Source of the DNA: Verrucomicrobiota bacterium
GTDB lineage: Bacteria; Verrucomicrobiota; Verrucomicrobiia; Limisphaerales; UBA9464
Length of the DNA stretch: 64,000 bases
Direction: 5' to 3'
Assembly: GCA_947471985.1 (NCBI GenBank)
Contig: CANIZL010000008.1
Coordinates: 1 to 64,000, forward strand
Shown here: positions 41,716-51,509 of the stretch, one piece after another
How positions within the stretch are numbered: the first letter of the stretch is position 1
Layout: each line of letters opens with the position of its first letter
Translations under genes and position numbers: made by a program
The notes under the pieces: model-generated
Seen by the model: only the letters and a program-made list of their open reading frames with translations
Database searches by the model: none
Told to the model about the DNA's origin: nothing

Positions 41716-43056
41716 TCAGGGCGCGAGATGATGTTTCGGATGCACCGGCCGCACGAGCAGGTTGGCGACGAGCCCGACCATCAGGATGCCCCCCATCAGG
41801 TACATCGTGGAGTTATAGGCCTCGGCCTTGGGTACGCCCGCAGCCTTCTTCGCCGTGGAGATATAATTCACAAGCATGGGTCCCACGATGGCGGCCAACG
41901 ACCAGGCCGTGATCAGACGGCCATGGATGGCTCCGACCTGATGCGTGCCGAAGGCATCGCGGAGGTACGCCGGAATGGTGGCAAATCCACCTCCATACAT
42001 CGAGATGATCAAAGCGGTGACCGCGACGAACAGCGCCTTGTTTCCCAATTGCTGGGTGAGCGGAATCGAGACGTACAAGGCCGCACCCAGCAGAAAATAG
42101 ATCGTGTAAACGGTTCGGCGACCCGTGAGATCCGAAACCGAAGACCAAAGGAATCGCCCACCCATGTTGAAAATGGAAAGCAATCCGGCGAACCCACCCC
42201 CCACCGCCGCACTGACCCCAAACATATCCTGACACATCAGCGACGCCTGTCCGAGCACACCAATCCCGGCACTCACATTCATGCAGAGGACAACCCATAA
42301 CAGCCAGAATTGGGGTGTCTTCCAGGCGATATCGACGGCGACGTTGTGGGTCACCGCGGCCCGGCGGCCGGTTTTCAGAGGTGTCCAGCCATCGGGCTTC
42401 CAACCCAACGGCGGAACCCGCACCATCAGGGCACCCAGGCACATCCAGATGGCATACAATCCGGCCATGGTCATGAACGCCGAAGCCACACCCGTGTTCG
42501 TCGGAGTCTTAAACCGGTTCATAAGTTCGACGCCCAGGGGGGCACCGATTAGCGCCCCACCACCGAATCCCATGATCGCGAGACCGGTCGCCATGCCCGG
42601 TCGATCGGGAAACCACCGCATCAGGGTGGATACCGGCGCGATGTAGCCCAACCCCAAACCGATCCCACCAATCAAGCCATATCCCAGGTAAACGAGCCAG
42701 AGCTGATGCATCCGCACCCCGACCGAGGCGACCAAAAGTCCGCCGCAAAAACAGGCGGCGCTGGTGAACATGGTTTTTTTGGGGCCGCTGCGTTCGACCC
42801 ATTTGCCAAAAAACGCCGCGGAAAGGCCCAGCATCACCAACGCGATGGAGTAAATCCAACCGACCTGAGGAATGGTCCAGTCGGCGGCGGTTTTCCCCAA
42901 TTCCCGGGTGAGCGGTTCGTTGAAAACGCTGAAGCCGTAAACCTGACCGATGCAAATATGGACCGCGATGGCGGCCGGCGGAACCATCCAGCGATTGAAG
43001 CCCGGCTCGGCCACGGTGGCTTTGCGGGAAAAGAAGGAGGGCAATCCAGGAGTCAT
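41716..43056 (-). CDS. OFA-family MFS carrier (oxalate/formate antiporter-like)
   Basis: The 446-residue carrier has 12 predicted helices. Typical features are the IAVHICIGQVYGFSVFNEPL start, GGLLVASVGVRMHQLWLVYLG, GLGLGYIAPVSTLMRWFPDR (OFA signature), then WKTPQFWLLWVVLCMNVSAG, GRFLWSSVSDLTGRRT and a long His-rich C-terminal end. Such carriers move carboxylates such as oxalate, formate or pyruvate. The substrate is unknown. The start is set at MTPGLPSFF, since upstream codons are not coding-like. The small-subunit gene follows. Confidence 0.92.
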   Translation of the reverse strand: MTPGLPSFFSRKATVAEPGFNRWMVPPAAIAVHICIGQVYGFSVFNEPLTRELGKTAADWTIPQVGWIYSIALVMLGLSAAFFGKWVERSGPKKTMFTSAACFCGGLLVASVGVRMHQLWLVYLGYGLIGGIGLGLGYIAPVSTLMRWFPDRPGMATGLAIMGFGGGALIGAPLGVELMNRFKTPTNTGVASAFMTMAGLYAIWMCLGALMVRVPPLGWKPDGWTPLKTGRRAAVTHNVAVDIAWKTPQFWLLWVVLCMNVSAGIGVLGQASLMCQDMFGVSAAVGGGFAGLLSIFNMGGRFLWSSVSDLTGRRTVYTIYFLLGAALYVSIPLTQQLGNKALFVAVTALIISMYGGGFATIPAYLRDAFGTHQVGAIHGRLITAWSLAAIVGPMLVNYISTAKKAAGVPKAEAYNSTMYLMGGILMVGLVANLLVRPVHPKHHLAP

Positions 43057-43561
43057 CCGATGATTTGAACGGCAGTGGTGGCGGCAAGGATCATGCGGCC
43101 AATTGCTGGACGCCAGAAGAAAAATGACGCATCCGCGCCGTGAATTGCCCATCAAGCCCGATGTCGATCGGCTTTCTTCAGGGCCATGCAGTGGGAAATT
43201 CCCACCGAAAGGCGAAGCAAAGCGGACTTCCCCTTCTCCGCGGCGGGAGGGAACCTACCGCGCCCTTAGCCGGGCATCGCAGGGGTTCGGGCTGTCCGCG
43301 ACAACGGTGGTGCCCGGGGAATAGCGGGGGAACGCACCGTGTCCCACCGGCCCTCAGCCACCCGCGACCGCGAGACCTGAATCCACGATCGGGTATTCAA
43401 CGGCACTCGATCGGCTGACGCTGAAAAATCGACGCCCGGTCGGTTACGCCTGACTTTTTACAGCCGGTGCACTCAGGTAGTGCGCCACCGGGCCACCAAA
43501 CGACACCGCTCTCCCCGCTCGTCGGAACGTGTGCGCCATCGATGGTGGAAGAAGCGCCGTT
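43057..43561. other. 505-bp intergenic region, no supported gene
   Basis: This region lies upstream of the MFS gene and downstream of the DUF1501 gene. A short plus-strand frame (43103-43324) has no recognisable domain. GTGGGAAATTCCCAC (43191-43205) is a 15-base odd palindrome that could be a regulator site for the MFS operon, but no second copy was found. Another weak CGGTG/CACCG stem lies near 43305-43345. Confidence 0.4.
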
Positions 43562-45037
43562 TCAGGCGAGGATCTCTTTCACCACGCGGGCTTCTTCCAC
43601 GCCGGTCAGCCGTTGGTCCAATCCCTGAAATCGATGGCTGAATCGGCGATGATCAATGCCCAGACAATGCAGGATCGTCGCGTTGATCTGGTTCACGTGC
43701 ACCGGGTTCTCGGTGATGTTGTAACTGTAATCATCCGTCGCCCCGTAAACCGTGCCCGGCTTCACGCCACCTCCCGCCATCCACATGCAGAAGTTCCGCG
43801 GATGATGGTCCCGGCCGTAGTTGTCCTTGGTGAGCGTGCCCTGCGAATACACCGTGCGACCAAATTCCCCGCCCCAGACCACCAGCGTGTCGTCCAGCAG
43901 CCCCCGCTGCCGCAGATCGCGGATCAACGCGCCGATGGGTTGGTCCGTATCCAGGCACTGATTGCGCAGGGCGGTGGGCAGATTGTCGTGCTGATCCCAG
44001 CCGCGATGCAACAACTGCACCACGCGCACGCCTCGTTCGATCAAGCGCCGGGCCAATAACGCGGATTGCGCAAAGGAACCGCCCCGCTTCACGTCGGGAC
44101 CGTACATCTCCAAAGTGGCGGCGGATTCGCCCGACAGATCCGTGAGCTCCGGCACGCTGGCCTGCATTCGGAACGCCATTTCGTACTGCGCAATGCGCGT
44201 CTGGATATCCGGATCGCCCAACCGCTCGTAGCTCTGTTGGTTCAACTGGTTCAGGGCGTCGAGCATCGTGCGCCGATCCGTGGTCTCGATCCCGGGCGGA
44301 TTGGGCAGATACAGCACCGGATCCCCCGCCCCGCGCAGCGCCACGCCACTGCATCGACCCGGCAGAAAACCGCTGCCCCACATCCGATGATAGAGCGCCT
44401 GGCCGTTGCCCGTGCTCGGGAAGGTCGGGGTGAAAACCACAAACGCCGGCAGGTTGTTGCTTTCACTGCCCAGTCCGTACGCCAGCCACGAACCAATGCT
44501 GGCCTTGCCGGGGATCTCCGAGCCCGTCATGACAAACGTGCAGGCCGGATCATGATTGATGGCGTTGGTGAACACGCTGCGCACCACCGCAATTTCGTCC
44601 ACGACCCCGGCCGTGTGCGGCAGCAGTTCGCTCACCCACGTGCCGCTGCGACCGTGCTGCGCGAAGGCAAATTTGGACGGCGCCACCGGGAACCGTTTCT
44701 GCCCGCTGGTCATCGTGCTCAATCGCTGCGCGTGGCGAATCGAGTCCGGCAAATCCTCGTCGAAGCGGGATCGCAGGCCGGGTTTGTAATCCCAGAGATC
44801 AATCTGCGACGGCGCGCCGTTCATGTGCAGATAAATCAGACGCTTGGCGCGTGGGGCGAAGTGCGGGAAGCCCGGCAGAGGTGGATGCACCCGTTCCGCC
44901 GCAACGGCCGGTGCCGCGTCGCCCCACCCCCGACCGGCCAGCAGGCCACCGAGCGCGATGGAGCCCAAGCGCAGTCCCGTTGTGCCGAAGAATTGCCGGC
45001 GCGTCTGCTGTACGTGGTATTCTAAAAGTGGATCCAT
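43562..45037 (-). CDS. DUF1501 protein (Tat-exported sulfatase-like)
   Basis: The 491-residue protein has a twin-arginine-like start ([20 protein letters not shown]) and the DUF1501 features [40 protein letters not shown], and [20 protein letters not shown] with [13 protein letters not shown]. The fold is alkaline-phosphatase/sulfatase-like. It is encoded directly after a DUF1553 cytochrome-type protein, a pairing common in Planctomycetota and Verrucomicrobiota and suspected to act on sulfated or complex polysaccharides. The ATG at 45037 is chosen over a TTG six bases upstream. Confidence 0.9.
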   Translation of the reverse strand: MDPLLEYHVQQTRRQFFGTTGLRLGSIALGGLLAGRGWGDAAPAVAAERVHPPLPGFPHFAPRAKRLIYLHMNGAPSQIDLWDYKPGLRSRFDEDLPDSIRHAQRLSTMTSGQKRFPVAPSKFAFAQHGRSGTWVSELLPHTAGVVDEIAVVRSVFTNAINHDPACTFVMTGSEIPGKASIGSWLAYGLGSESNNLPAFVVFTPTFPSTGNGQALYHRMWGSGFLPGRCSGVALRGAGDPVLYLPNPPGIETTDRRTMLDALNQLNQQSYERLGDPDIQTRIAQYEMAFRMQASVPELTDLSGESAATLEMYGPDVKRGGSFAQSALLARRLIERGVRVVQLLHRGWDQHDNLPTALRNQCLDTDQPIGALIRDLRQRGLLDDTLVVWGGEFGRTVYSQGTLTKDNYGRDHHPRNFCMWMAGGGVKPGTVYGATDDYSYNITENPVHVNQINATILHCLGIDHRRFSHRFQGLDQRLTGVEEARVVKEILA

Positions 45038-45041
45038 AATC

Positions 45042-45062
45042 AAAAAAGCCCGCCGAAGGGCT
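45042..45062 (-). terminator. Terminator-like stem with T6 between DUF1553 and DUF1501 genes
   Basis: On the minus strand AGCCC, a TTCGGC loop and GGGCT are followed directly by T6, five bases before the DUF1501 ATG. The stem begins within the DUF1553 stop codon. It is short (5 bp). It may cause partial termination inside the operon, and it also takes the place of a ribosome-binding site for DUF1501. Confidence 0.5.
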
Positions 45063-48000
45063 CAGTTGCGCGTGACGGTTTCATCGAGATTCAAGAGCAG
45101 GTTCGCGGTCAGGGTGTAGGCCGCGAGTTCGGACGCCGGCAGATCCGCGCGCGTCCGGGAGTCCCCGAAGGCGAGCAGCTTCTCCGCCGCCGCGGGTTCG
45201 CGTTCGTAGCGGATCAAATGACGCTCCAAGGCGCCGGACAGGGTTTGCAGTTCACGGGCATCGGGCTCCCGGGCGAGCACCAGCCGGAAACCAAACCGCA
45301 GCCGCTGCTCCCGCGTCCCGCCACCCACGGTCAGCATGCGTTGCGCCAGATGCCGCGCCGCCTCCACATACTGGACATCGTTGAGCAATTGCAGCGCCTG
45401 CAGGGGCGTGTTGCTGCGTTCACGGCGGGTGCAGGATTGCTCCCGGTTCGGCGCGTCAAACGCCGCCATGAACGGCGGGGGAGCCGTCCGTTTGAAAAAC
45501 GTGTAGAGGCTGCGCCGGTACAACGCCGCCCCCATATCCTGCCGATAGTCCCGGGTGTTCGATCCCACAAAACCCACCGGTTCCCAGATGTTCGGCGGCT
45601 GATACGGCTTCACCCCGCGTCCGCCGGGCGTCAAATCCATGAGGCCGGCCACAAACAAGGCCTGGTCGCGGATTTGCTCCGCCTCCAGCCGGAACCGCGG
45701 ACCGCGGGCCAGCAGCCGGTTCTCCGGATCGCGTTGCCAGAGTTCCGGCGTCACCCGGGACGACTGCCGGTACGCCGCCGAGGTCACCAAAAGGCGCACC
45801 AATCGCTTCACATCCCAGCCGGTTTCCCGAAATTCGACGGCCAGCCAGTCCAGCAACTCCGGGTGGCTGGGGGCTTGTCCCTGCGTTCCAAAATCCTCCG
45901 TCGTCTTCACCAATCCCACCCCGAAAAATTGGAGCCAGATCCGGTTCACAAACACCCGCGACGTCAGCGGGTGCTCGGCACTTACCAGCCAGCGGGCCAG
46001 GTCCAAACGGCTCGCGTTGGTCCCCGCCGCGTGCAGCGGCGGAAACGCCGCCGGCACGTCGCGGGTCACCTTTTCCCCCGGCCGATCATACTGCCCGCGT
46101 TGCATCACAAAACTCTCCCGAGGTTTCTCCAGGTCCCGCCAGACAAGCGAATGCGGAATACCGTCCTCGTAGGCGGTCCGTTCCTGCCGCACCTTGGCGA
46201 CCTCCTGCAAAAGCGGATCGAACACCGATCGCGACCCCGCATGCACCCGGGTCAGAAAATGCTCCCGCAATTGCTGCACCTGGGCGGCAGTGCGTTCGGT
46301 GGGTTTCGTGTTCTTGAAGATCCGGCGCACCTCCTCCGGCAATTCCCCCGGCTCCTTGCCCTCATACCCCTGACGCCACGCGGCGAAGGAATGCCGCGGG
46401 TCCGCCGCCGGATCCACCCGTCCTGTCGCCCCGAGTTGATCCCACGTCACCCGTCCATCCATTTGGGTGCAGGCAAAGGCCTTCACTCGGTCGCCCGCCC
46501 GTAACCCTACCGTCTCCGCCGCCACTTCCAGGCGCACCCAGCGTCCGGTCGCCGGCAACGGTCCAATAATGGCCCGGCTCGGCTGACCCTTTTCACCCCA
46601 CGGCACGCCGTCGGCCTCGCCCCAGACAGCGCGGTGCTCCCAATTGTCGCGATTCCATTGCAGCATGATCGTCCGCGGCGGGTTCGCCGGATCGAGATAC
46701 ACCTGCACGAAAAACCGGGCGTTGAGCCCCAGCGTGAAGCCTTCGCCCGTGGCTTCAAACACGTCCTGCACCACCCCTTTGCCTTCCCGCTGCAACGCCT
46801 TCGCCCCGGCAAAAACCACGCCGTGTGCCACATCCACCCAGGTGGGATTTGAATCCGTCTTGAATCCGGTGGGAATGCCCTCGTCGAGCCAGATCACCGA
46901 CTCGTCCCGGGCCGGCGGGCGCGGCTGCTGCTCCGCCGGATCCACATAAGCCACTCCGGCCACCGCCGCCTCGACCCGACTTTCCGCCGCGCCCAACCGG
47001 GTCGCGAATTCGGCCAACCGGGATTCATCCTCCGCCCGTTTGATCTGCACCGTCGGCGCCGTCCGCAAAATGTTCCCGTCCATCGCGGGATCCGCCGCAC
47101 TGTTGAAAAACGCGTACAACGAATAGAATTCCTTGGTCGAAATCGGATCAAACTTGTGGTCATGGCACATCGCACATCCGGCGGTCAGTCCCAGCCACGC
47201 CTGCGCCACAGTACTCGTGCGATCCACCGCGTAGCGGAAAAGACATTCGGCATCGATCGATCCGCCCTCGCCGGTGGTGACGTTGCAGCGATTGAATCCG
47301 GTGGCAATCAACTGCCCAACGGTCGGTTCCGGTAACAGGTCCCCGGCGAGCTGTTCGATGGTGAACTGGTCGAAAGGCAGATTGCGATTAAACGCTCCGA
47401 CGACCCAATCCCGATACGGCCACATCTGCCGTTCGTTGTCGAGATGCATGCCGTGGGTGTCCGCATACCGGGCCACATCCAGCCAGTGCCGCGCCAATTG
47501 CTCGCCGTAGTGCGGCGACCGCAGCAGCCGGTCGACCAGCCGATCATACGCATCGGGCGCGCCATCCCGCACAAACGCATCCACCTCCGTCGGCGTCGGC
47601 GGCAGCCCCGTGAGGTCAAAGGAAAGACGGCGAATCAAGGTCCAGCGATCCGCTTCGGGCGCGGGCACCAGATGTTCCGCCGCGAGCCGGGCCGTTACGA
47701 ACCGGTCCACGGGATGGTTCCCGGCAATTCCCGCCGGCAGCGGCGCCTTCACCGGGGCGGTAAAGGACCAGTGCGGCTCGTAGCGCGCGCCCGATTCAAT
47801 CCACTGGCGGAGTTTCCCCCGCTGATCCGGGGTCAGCGTCCGCCCGGTATCCGGGGGCGGCATGACCTGCTCGGGGTCCGCAGAATTGATCCGCTGCCAG
47901 ACCTCGCTGGCCGCAATCTGGCCGGGTTTCAGGGCCACCCGACCCGCGGCGTTGGTCTGCGTGGCACCCTCCACGGTATCCAGACGCAGTTTCCCTTTGC

Positions 48001-48175
48001 GATGTCCGGCGTCCGAGCCGTGGCAGGAAAAGCAATTGTCCGCCAACAACGGACGGATGTCGCGATTGAAGCGGACCCCATCCGGCGCGGCGGCGGCCAA
48101 GGCCACCACCCACTGGACGACGACCCAACCCGACAAGACTCCCCGAAGCATGGGGGGACAGACGCGGCGGAACAT
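45062..48175 (-). CDS. PSD1/DUF1549-DUF1553 cytochrome-like protein
   Basis: The 1037-residue exported protein has an N-terminal signal and a c-type haem motif CFSCHG at about 52 (Planctomycete cytochrome C domain, LLADNCFSCHGSDAGHRKGK). DUF1549 follows (VDRFVTARLAAE, RRLSFDLTGLPPTPTEVDAF, HWLDVARYADTHG), then a central beta-rich insert with a carbohydrate-binding look (about 390-560), then DUF1553 (NRIWLQFFGVGLVKTTEDFG, RSLYTFFKRTAPPPFMAAFD, LQALQLLNDVQYVEAARHLA). It precedes DUF1501. The role is presumed to be extracytoplasmic polysaccharide metabolism. The start may also be at 48151. Confidence 0.93.
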   Translation of the reverse strand: MFRRVCPPMLRGVLSGWVVVQWVVALAAAAPDGVRFNRDIRPLLADNCFSCHGSDAGHRKGKLRLDTVEGATQTNAAGRVALKPGQIAASEVWQRINSADPEQVMPPPDTGRTLTPDQRGKLRQWIESGARYEPHWSFTAPVKAPLPAGIAGNHPVDRFVTARLAAEHLVPAPEADRWTLIRRLSFDLTGLPPTPTEVDAFVRDGAPDAYDRLVDRLLRSPHYGEQLARHWLDVARYADTHGMHLDNERQMWPYRDWVVGAFNRNLPFDQFTIEQLAGDLLPEPTVGQLIATGFNRCNVTTGEGGSIDAECLFRYAVDRTSTVAQAWLGLTAGCAMCHDHKFDPISTKEFYSLYAFFNSAADPAMDGNILRTAPTVQIKRAEDESRLAEFATRLGAAESRVEAAVAGVAYVDPAEQQPRPPARDESVIWLDEGIPTGFKTDSNPTWVDVAHGVVFAGAKALQREGKGVVQDVFEATGEGFTLGLNARFFVQVYLDPANPPRTIMLQWNRDNWEHRAVWGEADGVPWGEKGQPSRAIIGPLPATGRWVRLEVAAETVGLRAGDRVKAFACTQMDGRVTWDQLGATGRVDPAADPRHSFAAWRQGYEGKEPGELPEEVRRIFKNTKPTERTAAQVQQLREHFLTRVHAGSRSVFDPLLQEVAKVRQERTAYEDGIPHSLVWRDLEKPRESFVMQRGQYDRPGEKVTRDVPAAFPPLHAAGTNASRLDLARWLVSAEHPLTSRVFVNRIWLQFFGVGLVKTTEDFGTQGQAPSHPELLDWLAVEFRETGWDVKRLVRLLVTSAAYRQSSRVTPELWQRDPENRLLARGPRFRLEAEQIRDQALFVAGLMDLTPGGRGVKPYQPPNIWEPVGFVGSNTRDYRQDMGAALYRRSLYTFFKRTAPPPFMAAFDAPNREQSCTRRERSNTPLQALQLLNDVQYVEAARHLAQRMLTVGGGTREQRLRFGFRLVLAREPDARELQTLSGALERHLIRYEREPAAAEKLLAFGDSRTRADLPASELAAYTLTANLLLNLDETVTRN

Positions 48176-48271
48176 GTCCGTATTCTTGGCGGATTGCGGC
48201 CAGTGGCAAACCGCAGGCACCGGAAGATTTTCCCGGCGCACCGGACGGAGAACCCAAAACCGGAACGAACT

Positions 48272-48787
48272 TCAGATCTCCAAGCTGGTGACCTTCAGGG
48301 CCGTCACCAATCGATCCAACAAGGGTTGCTGCGCCATTTTCAACTTCTGCTTGGCGGCATGCACGGAGAAAAATCCGACGGCATCGATCTCCGGCCAGCG
48401 CGCCCAACGCCCCGAACCAGCCGGCCATTCCACTTCGATCTCATTGCTCCACAACGGACGTCCCACCTCCCAATCGCCCTCAAACGCCCACGCGTGCACG
48501 GTCTTGCCCCCCTTTTGCTTGATGGATCCCAAGGCCATGTAGGGCCCTTGGGGACGGAGTCCGACTTCCTCTTCAAACTCCCGCACGGCCGCCGCAAAGG
48601 GCTCCTCGCCGGGCTCCAGCTCGCCTTTGGGAATGGTCCAGATATCCACGTCCTTCCCGGGGAACCACGGTCCCCCCGGGTGCGCGATAAACACCTCCAG
48701 CTCGCCCTCTGCCGTATGACGATACATCAGCAGCCCCGCGCTGACGCGGGGACGGTGGGGACGATGACCTGTGCGGTGAACCGGCAT
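48272..48787 (-). CDS. Nudix hydrolase
   Basis: The 171-residue protein has a Nudix box at residues 54-76 (Gly54, Glu60, Arg68-Glu69, Glu71-Glu72, Gly75, ending in Leu), so the metal-binding pattern G-x5-E-x7-R-E-x-x-E-E-x-G-x is intact. The N-terminal segment SAGLLMYRHTAEGELEVFIA and the WTIPKGELEPGEEP stretch resemble the DATP/ADP-ribose-type or YfcD-like hydrolases that take a whole-chain acidic substrate. The substrate cannot be told. It stands alone between the DUF1553 and trypsin-like genes. Confidence 0.88.
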   Translation of the reverse strand: MPVHRTGHRPHRPRVSAGLLMYRHTAEGELEVFIAHPGGPWFPGKDVDIWTIPKGELEPGEEPFAAAVREFEEEVGLRPQGPYMALGSIKQKGGKTVHAWAFEGDWEVGRPLWSNEIEVEWPAGSGRWARWPEIDAVGFFSVHAAKQKLKMAQQPLLDRLVTALKVTSLEI

Positions 48788-48942
48788 TTTTCCTCAATTC
48801 AAGCAATTTGCTTAGTTCGTACTTGCGACGAAAGTCTACGCGGATACCCTCAGTGGCGTTCTCGTTAACTCCCGACCAACAGTGAGGCTATTCATAAACC
48901 GAATGGGCGGGCTGTTGCAATCAGGAAGACAAGGTACCGATC
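48788..48942. other. Divergent intergenic region upstream of the trypsin-like gene
   Basis: 155 bp between a minus-strand Nudix gene and a plus-strand exported protein. It contains AGGAAGACAAGG about ten bases before the ATG at 48943, a usable ribosome-binding site. No clear promoter consensus was found. Confidence 0.4.
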
Positions 48943-50025
48943 ATGAAATTACCGGCTCTCGACAATGATTTCTGCCGTTGGAGCAAGGGATTGCTCCTCC
49001 TCGGCCTCTGCCTGCCCAACGCCCACGCAGTCATCCTCTACAGTACGGGCGACCCATCCGCCAACACCACTGCCCCCACCGGGCCACTGGCCAACTCGGG
49101 GTGGCAGTACGAGAACACCTTCCTCAGCTACACCGGCTACCCGATCTCGCCCGACTCCTTCGTGGTCTCCAAACACATCGTTGGCTCCTACCACCAGGGC
49201 TCCACGGGCGGCACCACGTTCACGTACATGGGGGTCACCTATGACACCGTCGGACGCTACGACGACCCGAGTGGCGGCGATCTCACGGTACTGAAAATCA
49301 ACCCGGCCGCACCCGCCGGCGCTTTCCCGTCGTTCGTCCCGCTCTATCGCAAGAACGACGAAACAGGACAGAACTTCGTGGTCCTGGGTCGGGGCTTGGA
49401 ACGAGGCGCCGCGGTCAACATCCCCGCCGATGGCACAACCGCGGGAAGTCCCAACGGCACCCTGCGAGGTTGGGAGTGGGGCGGCAATTCCGGCGTCCAA
49501 CGCTGGGGGGAAAACACCGTGGACGCCATCGGCATCGCCAATAGCCCCGGCGTGCACGAGGAATTCCTGCTCGCCACCTTCACCCCGCCCGCCCAGGGCG
49601 GATTGCCCAATGAGGCCACTCTGGCCGCCGGGGATTCCAGCGGCGGCGTGTTTATCAAGGATACGGCCGACGGTATCTGGAAACTCGCCGCGCTGAACAC
49701 GGGCGTGGTCGCCAGCTTCAGCACCACTTCCGGCGGCGCCGCCGTCAACATGGCGTTGATTGACGCCGGCGGTCTATTCGTCGGACCCAATCAGTTGCAG
49801 GATACCACCGGTCTGGATCTGTTTTTCAACGCGGCCTTTCAATCCACGACCCTTTTCGACCCGAACCTTAAAACGCCGGTCGTCAGCCTGCACACCCGGA
49901 TCTCCTCCCTGACGACCTGGCTGGATTCGGTCACCGTACCGGAATCCGCGCCGTCGCCTGCCCTGCTGGGCGCCGCCTTGCTCGTCGGGGCTGGGTGGCT
50001 CGTCCGCCGCCAACGCGCCGCGTAA
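48943..50025 (+). CDS. Exported trypsin-like serine protease-fold protein with PEP-CTERM-like anchor
   Basis: The 360-residue protein has a signal peptide (about 1-29, ending NAHA). A trypsin-like pattern follows: His78 in SFVVSKHIVG, Asp near 114 in GGDLTVLKIN and the serine motif GDSSGGVF with Asp231, Ser232. The C-terminus VPESAPSPALLGAALLVGAG, then WLVRRQRAA, is a PEP-CTERM-like anchor (Pro-Glu, helix, Arg cluster). The usual GDSGG is changed to GDSSGG. Cleavage activity is thus uncertain. Confidence 0.75.
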   Translation: MKLPALDNDFCRWSKGLLLLGLCLPNAHAVILYSTGDPSANTTAPTGPLANSGWQYENTFLSYTGYPISPDSFVVSKHIVGSYHQGSTGGTTFTYMGVTYDTVGRYDDPSGGDLTVLKINPAAPAGAFPSFVPLYRKNDETGQNFVVLGRGLERGAAVNIPADGTTAGSPNGTLRGWEWGGNSGVQRWGENTVDAIGIANSPGVHEEFLLATFTPPAQGGLPNEATLAAGDSSGGVFIKDTADGIWKLAALNTGVVASFSTTSGGAAVNMALIDAGGLFVGPNQLQDTTGLDLFFNAAFQSTTLFDPNLKTPVVSLHTRISSLTTWLDSVTVPESAPSPALLGAALLVGAGWLVRRQRAA

Positions 50026-50147
50026 ACCGAGCCGGTTCGTCCGGACCGCTCGATCCCCCCACGCCCCACGCCCCACAAGGTCCAGCAACCCCGCTCGGGT
50101 TTCGGTTGGCTGAACGACCCCGGGGGCGTCACTGTCCGCCCTCAATT

Positions 50148-51485
50148 ATGGAGCAAGTGAATCTGGGACTCATCGGTGGCGGTACAGTCGGCGGGGGCGT
50201 GTTTCAAGCCCTCGCCCGGCATGGGGACCTCCTCGCCCAACGCCTCGGCACACGTCTGAACCTGACGCGGGTCGCCGTCCGCGATCTCCAGAAGGCCCGC
50301 TCCACGCCCTTTCCCGCGTCGATCCTCACCACCGACTGGCGCAGCATCGTCCAGGATCCACAGATCGACGTCGTCATTGAACTTATGGGCGGCACCACCA
50401 CGGCGCGCGACGTGGTCCGGGCGGCCTTGATCGCCGGCAAGCCGGTCGTCACCGCCAACAAGGCCCTGCTCTCCGCGCACGGTCCGGAACTGTTCGCCCT
50501 GGCCGCCCAACACCACGTCAACCTCTACTACGAGGCCTCCGTGGCCGGCGGCATCCCGATCATCAAGGTCCTGCGCGAATCGTTCGCCGGCAACCGCATC
50601 ACCCGCCTCGCCGGCATCGTCAACGGCACCTGCAATTACATCCTCACCCGCATGAAGCTGGAGGGGGCGGATTTCCAGGCGGTCCTCGCCGATGCCCAAC
50701 GCCTCGGTTACGCGGAAGCCGAACCCAGCCTGGACATCGACGGTCATGACGCCGCCCATAAGACCGGCATCCTGGCCAGCCTCGCGCATGGCTTCTGGGT
50801 GAAGCCCGAACAAATCCACACGGAGGGCATCCGGCACATCGATGCCCTCGACATCCGCTTCGCCACCCAGCTGGGTTATACCATCAAGCTGCTGGGTATC
50901 GTGAAGGACTTGGGCACGAAGGGCCGTGGCCCCAGTGCCACCCGCGGAATTCAGGTCGCCGTGTACCCCGCGCTCGTACCGAATACGCACGTGCTGGCAT
51001 CGGTGAACTACGCGTTCAACGCGATCAGCCTGCGCGGCGATATCGTGGGCGATACGCTCTTCTACGGCCGCGGCGCCGGCCAGGATCCCACCGCCAGCTC
51101 CGTCCTCAGTGATCTGGCCGATGCCGCTCTGGACCTCCGCCACGGCTGTCATCAGCGCGTGCCCGCTTTCACTCCGTGCGGCGGCAGCCGCGGTCCCGCG
51201 TGCCGGGTGGTGCCCATGGAGGAGGTCGTGTCCCGGTATTACCTCCGCCTCAGCGTTGTCGATAAGCCCGGCGTGTTCGCCAAGGTGGCCGCCTTGTTGG
51301 CGGCGGCGAAGATTGGAATTTCCTCGGTCATCCAACCCGAGGGTCACGTCGGTGAGACGGTGCCCGTCATCCTGATGATCCACGATGCCCCCAACCGCGC
51401 CATGCAGGCGGCCTTGGCGCGCATCGCCAAACTGGGCTTTGTCAAAGCCCCGCCCGTGCTCCTGCGCGTGGAAACGCTCGAATAA
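50148..51485 (+). CDS. hom: Homoserine dehydrogenase with ACT domain
   Basis: The 445-residue enzyme reduces aspartate semialdehyde to homoserine with NAD(P)H in threonine and methionine synthesis. NAD-binding GLIGGGTVGGGVFQAL, catalytic-domain motifs VTANKALLSAHG, YYEASVAGGIPIIKVLRES, GIVNGTCNYILTRMKLEG and EAEPSLDIDGHDAAHK are present. A C-terminal ACT domain (RYYLRLSVVDKPGVFAKVAA) suggests feedback control by threonine. The start is MEQVNLGLIGGG. An FdhF-type oxidoreductase gene follows 24 bases later. Confidence 0.96.
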   Translation: MEQVNLGLIGGGTVGGGVFQALARHGDLLAQRLGTRLNLTRVAVRDLQKARSTPFPASILTTDWRSIVQDPQIDVVIELMGGTTTARDVVRAALIAGKPVVTANKALLSAHGPELFALAAQHHVNLYYEASVAGGIPIIKVLRESFAGNRITRLAGIVNGTCNYILTRMKLEGADFQAVLADAQRLGYAEAEPSLDIDGHDAAHKTGILASLAHGFWVKPEQIHTEGIRHIDALDIRFATQLGYTIKLLGIVKDLGTKGRGPSATRGIQVAVYPALVPNTHVLASVNYAFNAISLRGDIVGDTLFYGRGAGQDPTASSVLSDLADAALDLRHGCHQRVPAFTPCGGSRGPACRVVPMEEVVSRYYLRLSVVDKPGVFAKVAALLAAAKIGISSVIQPEGHVGETVPVILMIHDAPNRAMQAALARIAKLGFVKAPPVLLRVETLE

Positions 51486-51509
51486 CCCCAACGCCCGAAA
51501 CCCCGTTCC

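Noticed and set aside
43103..43324. 73-residue plus-strand ORF in the MFS upstream region
   Set aside because: No ribosome-binding site, no recognised motif and no clear coding bias; left as unproven.
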